A DNA stretch of 64,000 nt from DASWZN01 sp036404435 (GTDB taxonomy: Bacteria; Acidobacteriota; Terriglobia; Bryobacterales; Bryobacteraceae), in contig DASWZN010000015.1 of NCBI GenBank assembly GCA_036404435.1, forward strand, positions 186,001-250,000, read 5' to 3'. Within the stretch, counting starts at the first letter, position 1. Each line of letters starts with the position of its first letter. Of this stretch, positions 36,391 through 46,102 are shown one piece after another. A model generated the notes under the pieces. That model was given only the letters and a program-made list of their open reading frames with translations, had not been told where the DNA came from and searched no databases. The position numbers and the translations under genes were made by a program.

Positions 36391-36897
36391 CTACTTCTCC
36401 GGCACGGGGACGGGCTTCACATCGCCGCAGTCCGCGCCCTTGAAGACCGACGATGACTGAATCGTCCATTCCATCGGCATGGCGTTCGGTCCTGCCTGGA
36501 TAGATCCGACAAAGTGAACCTTCCCCTTGGCGTGGTCGCTGTCGATCAAGTGGGACTCCAGGGTTCCCTTGCCGCTCATCGCTCCGGTGCATACCATGTC
36601 GGCGGTCATGCCGTCACTTTTCTTGACGATATTGGTCACCTGGCATCCGCGTGTGTGCGGAACGATGGCGCCGTACTTATCGATCTGCTCCTGCGTGAGG
36701 CAAACCGGCGTGGTGTGCGTGCCTCCGGCGAAAGGCGAGTTGGCGCCGCCCATGCCCGCCGGGAACGGAGACTGCTGCCAGGTCTGGGTTGTGGTCAGTT
36801 CCCAGAGACCGGGTTTTCTGCTCTGCGCCCAGGCCAAGACCGGCATGGCGAGAAGGCAACAGCCCAGCGTGATCCAATTTGTGCGCATGACCCTCAT
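36391..36897 (-). CDS. DUF3617 family exported protein
   Basis: 168 residues from ATG 36897; ATG 36888 is an alternative with GAGGG close upstream. A signal peptide (WITLGCCLLAMPVLAWAQ) is followed by the DUF3617 pattern: RKPGLWELTTTQTWQQSPF, a Cys pair in VCLTQEQIDKYG and RGCQVTNIVKKSDGMTADMV, then CTGAMSGKGTLESHLIDSDH. Such proteins are periplasmic or outer-membrane associated with no assigned function. Cysteines may form disulfides. It is convergent with the ATP-grasp gene. Confidence 0.75.
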   Translation of the reverse strand: MRVMRTNWITLGCCLLAMPVLAWAQSRKPGLWELTTTQTWQQSPFPAGMGGANSPFAGGTHTTPVCLTQEQIDKYGAIVPHTRGCQVTNIVKKSDGMTADMVCTGAMSGKGTLESHLIDSDHAKGKVHFVGSIQAGPNAMPMEWTIQSSSVFKGADCGDVKPVPVPEK

Positions 36898-36946
36898 GGT
36901 AGCAGGCGGCCCCATCTCCGGCGCAGCTCCGCCGGGCCCGCCTGTA

Positions 36947-37585
36947 TCACAGCACATAGCCGCGGCGGGCATTGATCGCATACTCACGCAAGGGCTCTGG
37001 CAGGCCGCGTTCGTTCTTTAGGAATTCGTCAATGATGCTCTCAACGGCGGAGCCTTGCGCAGGATGCCAATGGCCCAATCCATGGAGAGCGCTTTCCTTG
37101 CAGGCAATGTGGTCGATCGCCAGGATTGACCGCATGCATGCCAGCATGGCCGAAGCGCAAGGATCCCGTGTGAGCGGGCCAGGCGCTGCCTGCCAACAAT
37201 CGAAGTCCCACCACATGTAGCAAGTCGAATTCAGCGCAGTACACCCCTCGCTCAAGTGGCCCAACGTGGGCGCACAGCGAGCGGCAAAGAACTCCCGAAA
37301 GAGGGTCTCGACGGAGCGGATGAAGCGGTTGCGCAAAGCCCAAGCGACGGCCAGATCGCGCACAGCGGGGAAGGCCTCGCTACTGAGGTCCCAGAGCGCC
37401 TGATTCAGGACCGCGTCGGAGTAGGGCTTCAAAGCCGTCGCGGGGTTCTCAAATACCTCGATGAGCCTTCGCAGAGTGGCCTCATCTGGCCCGCAGATTG
37501 CCGCGCGCCGGACGAGCGCCTCGTAGTCGGACGGACTGGCTTGTCCGAAGATCCGGTCCACCCACTCCGCCAGTTCCATCGTCAT
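36947..37585 (-). CDS. Conserved hypothetical protein (about 212 residues)
   Basis: Not recognised. From ATG 37585 (MTMELAEWVDRIFGQASPSD) the protein is helical and soluble, with repeats like RRLIEVFENPATALKPYSDA and ALWDLSSEAFPAVRDLAVAW. A His/Cys-containing block (DHIACKESALHGLGHWHP) could be structural. The C-terminus is LREYAINARRGYVL. HEAT-like alpha-solenoid is a possible reading of the fold. Residues upstream of 37585 (to 37651) are in frame but lack a ribosome-binding site. It sits 49 bases upstream of the DUF3617 gene on the same strand. Confidence 0.6.
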   Translation of the reverse strand: MTMELAEWVDRIFGQASPSDYEALVRRAAICGPDEATLRRLIEVFENPATALKPYSDAVLNQALWDLSSEAFPAVRDLAVAWALRNRFIRSVETLFREFFAARCAPTLGHLSEGCTALNSTCYMWWDFDCWQAAPGPLTRDPCASAMLACMRSILAIDHIACKESALHGLGHWHPAQGSAVESIIDEFLKNERGLPEPLREYAINARRGYVL

Positions 37586-37911
37586 CGGAAGTTGACCTGC
37601 AATACACATTATCGACGAAGCGGCCGGAGTGGCGACGCTCTTACGAGGCAAGGCGCCCCGAGCCCACTCGCGGTCTCCCAGCGCGCACAGAGCGTCCCCA
37701 CCTCAACCTCGCCCCTAGCCGCAAATCGGAGCTTCGCCTCGGCATCCTCCGAAATGACGCTTGGGGGTACACTGTAACTAGAAGCACTACCAATAGATAT
37801 TTTCCTTGACGAGACACTATATATTGGGGCAACATTACAAACCGTGGGCCTGCTATGGGCCCGTTACCGCCGCGGGGCTGAGACAATAGACCATAGAGGA
37901 GGCTGAGCGAA
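37586..37911. other. 326-base divergent gap upstream of nrdJ
   Basis: No gene seen. The part next to nrdJ is AT-rich and carries an NrdR-type box. The ribosome-binding site GAGGAGG lies about eleven bases before nrdJ. Near 37841-37862 there is an inverted repeat, GGGCCTGCTATGGGCCC, possibly a leader hairpin. The remainder (37620-37745) is GC-rich and featureless. Confidence 0.55.
37784..37829 (+). promoter_or_regulatory. NrdR-box-like operator upstream of nrdJ
   Basis: Bases 37814-37829 (ACACTATATATTGGGG) agree with the NrdR consensus ACACwATATATwGTGT at 14 of 16 positions. A weaker copy, GCACTACCAATAGATA, starts 30 bases upstream at 37784 and keeps CACTA and ATAG. NrdR boxes usually occur as pairs about three helical turns apart, upstream of ribonucleotide reductase genes. 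No nrdR gene is in the window. Confidence 0.65.
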
Positions 37912-40716
<2,805 letters not shown>

Positions 40717-40768
40717 GGGGGCGCTAGCGCGGGACCTCGCCGCCTCGGCTACAATGGGAATCACTCGA

Positions 40769-40984
40769 ATGGCTGAGATCCATCCGTTGCAGGTCGAGAC
40801 CGAAAGGGAAGACGACGGGCGCTGGCTCGCAGCGGTCCCCGCTCTGCCCGGCGTGATGGCTTATGGCGTCACCTCGGAAGAGGCGGTGCGCAAGGCCAAG
40901 GCGATTGCGCTGCAGGTTCTGGCGGACATGATCGAGAGCGGCGAGGAACTTCCGGAGCCGTTCAAGCTTCTCTTTGCCGCATGA
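40769..40984 (+). CDS. hicB: HicB family antitoxin
   Basis: 71 residues from ATG 40769 (MAEIHPLQVETEREDDGRWL). The partial RNase H-like HicB fold shows VPALPGVMAYGVTSEEAVRK and AIALQVLADMIESGEELPEP, both typical. No C-terminal DNA-binding domain is present, so this is a short HicB. It is translated first and coupled to hicA by an ATGA overlap, the reverse of the HicA-HicB order in Escherichia coli. The gap to nrdJ is only 52 bases, so readthrough from nrdJ is possible. Confidence 0.85.
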   Translation: MAEIHPLQVETEREDDGRWLAAVPALPGVMAYGVTSEEAVRKAKAIALQVLADMIESGEELPEPFKLLFAA

Positions 40985-41193
40985 CCGCGTGGAGTGCGAC
41001 GAGGGCCAAGCGCGTGTACGCCGCCCTTCTGAGAATTGGCTGGACCCTCAAGAAGCAGGTTGGCTCCCACCGCAGGCTTCAGCGTCCGGGGTGGCCGAAC
41101 TTCACATTCAGCTTTCACGACGGTGAGGAGATCGGGCCCGCGGCCCTCGCTCGCATTGCAAAGGATACAGGCCTTCAACCTGACGACCTGTGA
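40981..41193 (+). CDS. hicA: HicA family mRNA interferase toxin
   Basis: 70 residues with the HicA double-stranded RNA-binding-like fold. YAALLRIGWTLKKQVGSHRR carries the catalytic His in GSHRRL, followed by FTFSFHDGEEIGPAALARI and an AKDTGLQPDDL tail. HicA toxins cleave mRNA and are neutralised by HicB. The start is ATG 40981 within the hicB stop. The end lies 22 bases from the convergent rsmA gene. Confidence 0.88.
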   Translation: MTAWSATRAKRVYAALLRIGWTLKKQVGSHRRLQRPGWPNFTFSFHDGEEIGPAALARIAKDTGLQPDDL

Positions 41194-41215
41194 GTTCTGA
41201 CGTCGCGCTGCAGAC

Positions 41216-41953
41216 TCACGGTGCCCGCCCAACCCGCCGGTACAACTCCACCAGCCCCTCTATCGCCACCTGCTCCGCCCGCAGCCCCGCCTCCGGCCAC
41301 GCCTCTACCTGCCTCCCGTAAAACGGCAGCAGATTGTTGCGCAGCGTCTTGCGTTTGTGGCGGAAGCAGCGGCCCGCGAACTCGAGGAAACCGGCCGCGT
41401 CTTCGACCGGCTGCCGCGGCTCCAGGCGGACGGCCGCCGACTCCACCTTGGGAGGCGGGGAGAACGCCGCAGCCGGCACGCCGAACAGAATTTCCGGCTG
41501 CGTGAAGCACTGCGTCTCGACGGTCAAAAACCCGTAGTCGCGCGTGCCCGGCTTCGCCACCAGCCGCTCCGCCACTTCGAGCTGCACCAGCACCACCGCA
41601 CGCCGCAGCGCCACGCCCATCGCGAAGATCCGCTCCAGAATCGGCGAGGTGATGTAGTAGGGCAGATTACCCGCCAGCGCCGCCGGTCCCCACTGGCTCA
41701 GGCCGGTTTCAAGAACGTCCGCTTCCACCACCTCGACTTGCGGGAATCGCCGCCGCAGCCCGGCCGCGAGCGCCGGGTCCAACTCGATCGCCACCACGCG
41801 GTCCGCGCGAGCCAGCAGGAATTTGGTGAGCGCGCCGCGCCCCGGGCCGATCTCGATGACCAGCGGTTCCCGCTCCGGGCAGGCCGCTTCGGCCAGGCGC
41901 ACAAGAATGCCGCGCTGGGTCAGGAAGTGTTGTCCAAGTTTGGGGCGAGCCAC
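41216..41953 (-). CDS. rsmA: 16S rRNA dimethyladenosine transferase
   Basis: 245 residues from GTG 41953 (VARPKLGQHFLTQ), the usual KsgA beginning; a longer reading upstream overlaps the previous gene and was rejected. SAM-binding motifs are VIEIGPGRGALTKFLL and VVAIELDPALAAGLRRRF, the acidic VEADVLET, and the catalytic NLPYYITSPILERIF. The C-terminal helical domain includes FSPPPKVESAAVRLEP. It dimethylates two adenines at the end of 16S rRNA during ribosome assembly. It starts ten bases after the anti-sigma gene, which suggests they are cotranscribed. Confidence 0.96.
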   Translation of the reverse strand: MARPKLGQHFLTQRGILVRLAEAACPEREPLVIEIGPGRGALTKFLLARADRVVAIELDPALAAGLRRRFPQVEVVEADVLETGLSQWGPAALAGNLPYYITSPILERIFAMGVALRRAVVLVQLEVAERLVAKPGTRDYGFLTVETQCFTQPEILFGVPAAAFSPPPKVESAAVRLEPRQPVEDAAGFLEFAGRCFRHKRKTLRNNLLPFYGRQVEAWPEAGLRAEQVAIEGLVELYRRVGRAP

Positions 41954-41963
41954 TGGGCCGGCG

Positions 41964-42650
41964 CTAGCTCTTGACGTTGACCTGCTGCCGCTGGAACGAG
42001 ATGTACATCTTGCCGGAGGTCGGCCGCCCGAACAGGGTCGCCGGCGTGAACTCGGTGAACAGCAGTTTGCGCTCAATCAGGCGCTTCAGTCCGGGATTGT
42101 TCGCCAGCGACGGCCCCTGCACAACCGCGAAGTCCGCCATGCGGCCCTGGCCATCCACCACCACTTCAACCACGAAATCGGCGGTGTCGCTATCGAAACC
42201 AAACGGCAACTGACCCTTGAACGCAGGTTCGGTCGAGAGCCCGAATGGCACGTCGTTGCCCACGATGGGGTGGAACGCGAAGTTCGGAATCAGGATCGCG
42301 AAGAGGGCCACGGCCGAAACGAAGCCGCCCGCAAAGGGCAGCGCCAAGGGGCGCATCAGGTTGTCGGCCCACAGCCTCAGCCGTCCAGTCAGAAGGCCGA
42401 ACTGCCCCTGCCGCGCCGCCACCCGCGCGCGCTCCTTGGACGCCATCACGCGCAGCGCCGTGGTCACCTTGGCCGGAACGGCCTCGGCCGGCAGCGACCG
42501 CACGGCGGCGCGCACCCGCGCCAACTCCTCCAGGCGCGACTGGCACCCGCCACAGCGGGCCACATGCAACGAAACCCGTTCCCGTTCCTCTTTGGGCAGA
42601 CAGCCATCGAGGTGTGCGGAGAGTGAATTCTGGACAGTAGCGCAGTTCAT
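41964..42650 (-). CDS. Zinc-finger anti-sigma factor with TonB-C-like periplasmic domain
   Basis: 228 residues. The N-terminal anti-sigma domain shows the zinc site SLHVARCGGCQSRL (His-x3-Cys-x2-Cys, ZAS type). A single transmembrane helix follows (PFAGGFVSAVALFAILIPN), and the C-terminal region FVVEVVVDGQGRMADFAVVQ resembles the TonB C-terminal fold. The cytoplasmic part would bind the ECF sigma factor encoded just upstream, and the periplasmic part could sense an envelope signal. The ZAS-TonB_C fusion is unusual for a textbook anti-sigma, so the sensing role is inference. Confidence 0.75.
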   Translation of the reverse strand: MNCATVQNSLSAHLDGCLPKEERERVSLHVARCGGCQSRLEELARVRAAVRSLPAEAVPAKVTTALRVMASKERARVAARQGQFGLLTGRLRLWADNLMRPLALPFAGGFVSAVALFAILIPNFAFHPIVGNDVPFGLSTEPAFKGQLPFGFDSDTADFVVEVVVDGQGRMADFAVVQGPSLANNPGLKRLIERKLLFTEFTPATLFGRPTSGKMYISFQRQQVNVKS

Positions 42651-42654
42651 AGCT

Positions 42655-43341
42655 TCACTCAGCCGGTTGTGGCGTCAAGTGCAGGACCGGTTCCGGCTCT
42701 AACCGTCCCGCCAGCTCCCTACGTAAAGCCTCACGTCCACGCAGTATCCGGGACTTCACCGTCCCGAGAGCCACCTGGAGGATCTCGGCGATCTCCTCGT
42801 AGCTCATCTCCTCTATATCCCGCAGCACCACCGCTGTCCGATAGCTCGGATTCATGCGAGCCAGCGCGGCCTCCACCAGCTTGTGCCGTTCCTGCTCGGC
42901 CGCGCAGTCGAAGGGAGAGCGGGAAGGGTCGGACAGCTTCTCGGAATAGTTCAGGCTCCCCTCTTCCTCTTCCTCCAGGCCGACCTCCTGCTTCCGATGG
43001 CGCCCAAACCATCGCTGGTAGTTGTAGGCCTCGTTCACCGCAATCCGGTAGATCCAGGTCTTCAGACTGCTGTCGCCGCGAAACGCTCCAATCTTGCGAA
43101 AGACCTTCAGAAACACTTCCTGGACCACGTCCGAGGCGTCGGAAGAATCGCTCAACAGCCGCACCGCCAGGTTATAGACCGGCTGCTGATATTCGGCGAT
43201 CAGAGCCTCGTAGGCCGCTTCGGCCCCTTGCCGAAGCCCTTCCACGAGCCGAGAATCGTCACCGGTATCCCGGCGGTCCCGCAGGACCTCGATCGGTCCA
43301 ACTTCGACCGGCGTGCCGAGATGAAGGGTCGCATCCGCCAC
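42655..43341 (-). CDS. ECF RNA polymerase sigma factor (RpoE-like)
   Basis: 228 residues. Region 2 is AYEALIAEYQQPVYNLAVRL with SSDASDVVQEVFLKVFRKIG and TWIYRIAVNEAYNYQRWF. An acidic linker (GLEEEEEGSLNYSEKL) separates it from region 4, LNPSYRTAVVL-like (MNPSYRTAVVLRDIEEMSYE) with EEIAEILQVALGTVKSRILR as the helix-turn-helix. It directs polymerase to envelope-stress-type promoters. It sits four bases upstream of its probable anti-sigma. No -35/-10 pair for self-regulation was identified. Confidence 0.93.
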   Translation of the reverse strand: MADATLHLGTPVEVGPIEVLRDRRDTGDDSRLVEGLRQGAEAAYEALIAEYQQPVYNLAVRLLSDSSDASDVVQEVFLKVFRKIGAFRGDSSLKTWIYRIAVNEAYNYQRWFGRHRKQEVGLEEEEEGSLNYSEKLSDPSRSPFDCAAEQERHKLVEAALARMNPSYRTAVVLRDIEEMSYEEIAEILQVALGTVKSRILRGREALRRELAGRLEPEPVLHLTPQPAE

Positions 43342-43624
43342 GGCTAAGCCTCGACGGCAAATCCACCCTCAACTTACCAAGAATCCGGGCTTCCTGCAAT
43401 TCTATAGACACCTGGCGGTCCGAAAAAGTTCCAAGGCCGCCTCCTGCGATTGCCCGTTGCTCGTTGCCCGTTGCGAGGTTTTCCCGGCTTCGCTCTCGGC
43501 GTTCGTCCCGGGGCGGAGCGGGCATGGCCCTCAAGGGCTCAACGGGCCACGAGCAACGGGCGGCGCGCGTCAGCGCGCCCCAGGCTCATGGAACAAAACC
43601 TCTTCCCGCTTCGTCTTTCCTTCG
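43342..43624. other. Divergent gap holding a long inverted repeat
   Basis: 283 bases between the ECF sigma gene and the first ABC permease start. It contains the inverted repeat at 43452-43561 and otherwise no recognisable promoter. An ATG at 43588 opens a different frame (MEQNLFPLRLSFGEVERLDC) that runs out of homology, so it was not used as the permease start. Confidence 0.5.
43452..43561. repeat. Long inverted repeat, GCCCGTTGCTCG type
   Basis: Arm GCCCGTTGCTCGTTGCCCGTTG (22 bases at 43452-43473, shown with a central direct repeat) pairs with 43540-43561 at 21 of 22 positions. The 66-base loop is GC-rich. It is distinct in sequence from the nuo-associated palindromes. Confidence 0.8.
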
Positions 43625-44866
43625 GTGAAGTCGAACGCCTCGATTGCCGAAGCTGTGTCGGTGGCCGCCGGATCGCTCCGCGGGAGCAAGCTGCGCAGCT
43701 TCCTGACCCTGCTCGGGATCATTCTCGCCACCACCACGCTGATCGCGGTCATGGCCGTCATCCACGGCATGGATCTCTATATAGGGCAACAGGTTTCGGA
43801 CATGGGCGGGGATGGCTTCCGGGTGGTGCGCCTGGCTATGATCGGAGAGCACAACCCCAAGAAGTACATCGAGCTGCAGCGGCGTAACCCGAAGCTACGC
43901 AAGGCGGAGTTCGATTTCCTAAGAAGCCACGTCACCATGTGCCGCGACATGGGCATGGAGGGCTACCAGAGCGTGCCGGTGCACTACCAGAAGGAGAGCA
44001 TGGACGGCATTCTGCTGCGCGGCGTCACCAGCAACATGTCCGCCATCGCCAATATCCAGGTGGCCTCCGGACGGTTCTTCTCCGAGTCGGACGACCAGAG
44101 GCGGCAGGCCGTGACCTTCCTCGGCACGGAAGTGAGCGAGAAGTTCTTCCCGAACGAGAATCCCGTGGGCAAGACGCTCGAGATTCAGGGGCGGCCCTTC
44201 GAGGTGATCGGCGTCGCCAAGGCACAGGGCAGCGTCTTCGGCCAGAGCCGGGATAACTACTTGATGGTGCCGATCGAGACCTACTACAAGATGTTCGGCA
44301 CGCAGTCGGACGTCAACTTCTTCGCCGCGGCGCTCGATCGCGACCACATCGAGCGGGCCCAGGACGAGGCGCGCGTGCTGCTCCGCAGCTTCCGCCACCT
44401 GAAGCCGCAGGACGAAGACAACTTCGCCATCGTCGGCTCCGAATCGCTCACCGAGGCCTGGGACCGGCTGACCGGCGCCATCGCGGCCACCGCGGTGGCG
44501 GTCGTTTCCGTGTTCATGGTGGTGGGCGGCGTAGTCATCATGAACATCATGCTGGCAGTGGTCACCGAGCGCACGCACGAGATCGGGATTCGGAAATCGG
44601 TCGGCGCGCGCAAACGCGACATCCTCAGCCAGTTCCTGGTGGAGTCCTCGATGCTGGCCGCGAGCGGCGGCTTGATCGGGGTGGTCACGGCCTGGGGACT
44701 GGCGGTCATCGTCCGCACCGCGACGCCCGTGCCCATGGCGGTGCCGTTGTCGTCGGTGGTGATCGCGGTGCTGCTCTCCGGCTCGGTAGGGTTGTTCTTT
44801 GGCATCTACCCGGCGCGGCGCGCGGCGCAGCTCGATCCGATCGAGGCCTTGAGGGCGGAGAAATGA
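43625..44866 (+). CDS. ABC transporter permease (MacB/FtsX-like), first of a pair
   Basis: About 413 residues from GTG 43625; no good Shine-Dalgarno is present and the N-terminus is uncertain. Architecture: an N-terminal helix SLRGSKLRSFLTLLGIILAT, a large periplasmic MacB_PCD domain (VASGRFFSESDDQRRQAVTF and TEVSEKFFPNENPVGKTLEI), then three C-terminal helices with the FtsX motif VVIMNIMLAVVTERTHEIGI. It would form the membrane part of a mechanotransmission ABC system. No ATPase gene is nearby. The frame upstream of 43625 passes through the inverted repeat. Confidence 0.85.
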   Translation: MKSNASIAEAVSVAAGSLRGSKLRSFLTLLGIILATTTLIAVMAVIHGMDLYIGQQVSDMGGDGFRVVRLAMIGEHNPKKYIELQRRNPKLRKAEFDFLRSHVTMCRDMGMEGYQSVPVHYQKESMDGILLRGVTSNMSAIANIQVASGRFFSESDDQRRQAVTFLGTEVSEKFFPNENPVGKTLEIQGRPFEVIGVAKAQGSVFGQSRDNYLMVPIETYYKMFGTQSDVNFFAAALDRDHIERAQDEARVLLRSFRHLKPQDEDNFAIVGSESLTEAWDRLTGAIAATAVAVVSVFMVVGGVVIMNIMLAVVTERTHEIGIRKSVGARKRDILSQFLVESSMLAASGGLIGVVTAWGLAVIVRTATPVPMAVPLSSVVIAVLLSGSVGLFFGIYPARRAAQLDPIEALRAEK

Positions 44867-46098
44867 GCGGGTCCGAAATCCTCTCGGCGGCTCGCATGGC
44901 GCCGGCGACCATCCGCGAGCACAAGATGCGGAGCTTCCTCACCGTTCTGGGAGTGATCATCGGGACGGGCACGGTGATCGGGGTCGGCTCCATTATCACG
45001 GGGATGGACGCCTCCATCTCGAACATCTTTCGCAGCATGGGTCCCAACACCGTGATCGCGTTCAAATTCAAAATTGGCTTCCGCTTCACCATCACCCGCG
45101 AGGAGGCCATGCGCAAACCGCTCACGGTGGAGAACGCGGCCGCCATCGGCGATCGCTGCGTGGCTTGCAAGTTCGTCAGTCCCTATCTGTTCCCGGATTT
45201 CCGCGCCATCCACCTGGCCAAGTACAAAGGCAACGAGATTTACAACATCGACATGGGCGGAACCGAGGAGGCGTATGCCGCGGGCGGAACGGTCATGAAG
45301 TACGGGCGCTTCGTGAGCGACACCGATAACCGCCACCACCTGCCCGTCTGCGTGGTGGGCGAGGACATCCAGAAGTCCTGGTTCCCCGGCACGGACCCGG
45401 TGGGCCAGCGCATCAACGTGGACGGGCACGAGCTCGAGATCATAGGCGCCATGAAACGGCCGGCCGCGAGTTTTCCGGGGCAGGAAGACCTGCGCGTCCT
45501 GCTGCCGTATTACACGATGAGGAAGATGTACCCGAGCGCGCGGGAGAACATGCTGGTCATCGTGGCCTACGACGGCAAGGTCGCCGAAGCCATGGACGAA
45601 GTGCACGGGATTCTGCGCCAGGAGCGCCGCCTCAAGCAGAATGCGCCGGATAACTTCGATCTCACCACCGCCGAGCAGATGATCGAGGAGTTCCGCAACA
45701 TGATGGCGGTCACGGCCCTGGTGATGGTGATCCTGAGCTCGATCGGACTGCTGGTGGGCGGCGTGGGCGTAATGAACATCATGCTCGTTTCGGTCACGGA
45801 GCGCACCAAGGAGATCGGCGTGCGGAAAGCCGTCGGAGCGCGCCGCAGCGACGTCGTCGCCCAGTTCCTGACCGAGGCGGTGGTGCTGACCGGCGTGGGC
45901 GGATTGCTGGGCATCCTGCTCGGCTGGGTGCTTTCGCTGATCGCCAAGCTGGTCTTTCCCGACCTGCCCACGATGATCCCCATGTGGGCCGTGGGGATGG
46001 GCGTGTCGGTCTCGGTGGGCGTCGGCCTGTTCTTCGGGATCTGGCCCGCCGCGAAGGCCGCGCGTCTGGATCCGGTCGAGGCGCTACGGTACGAGTAG
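44863..46098 (+). CDS. ABC transporter permease (MacB/FtsX-like), second of a pair
   Basis: 411 residues from ATG 44863, in an ATGA overlap with the first permease gene. Same layout: IREHKMRSFLTVLGVIIGTG, a periplasmic MacB_PCD domain (VCVVGEDIQKSWFPGTDPVG), and the C-terminal helices with LLVGGVGVMNIMLVSVTERTKEIG-type FtsX core (LVGGVGVMNIMLVSVTERT). The two permeases probably make a heterodimer; the ATPase must be supplied elsewhere. The gene ends four bases before the convergent secreted-protein gene. Confidence 0.88.
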   Translation: MSGSEILSAARMAPATIREHKMRSFLTVLGVIIGTGTVIGVGSIITGMDASISNIFRSMGPNTVIAFKFKIGFRFTITREEAMRKPLTVENAAAIGDRCVACKFVSPYLFPDFRAIHLAKYKGNEIYNIDMGGTEEAYAAGGTVMKYGRFVSDTDNRHHLPVCVVGEDIQKSWFPGTDPVGQRINVDGHELEIIGAMKRPAASFPGQEDLRVLLPYYTMRKMYPSARENMLVIVAYDGKVAEAMDEVHGILRQERRLKQNAPDNFDLTTAEQMIEEFRNMMAVTALVMVILSSIGLLVGGVGVMNIMLVSVTERTKEIGVRKAVGARRSDVVAQFLTEAVVLTGVGGLLGILLGWVLSLIAKLVFPDLPTMIPMWAVGMGVSVSVGVGLFFGIWPAAKAARLDPVEALRYE

Positions 46099-46102
46099 GC
46101 CG

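Noticed and set aside
37806..37825. TTGACG and TATATT as an nrdJ promoter
   Set aside because: The spacer is only eight bases; the TATATT lies in the NrdR box.
43588..43660. ATG 43588 as start of the first ABC permease
   Set aside because: It is in a different frame from the permease; a frameshift between them cannot be excluded but is not supported by repeats of homology.
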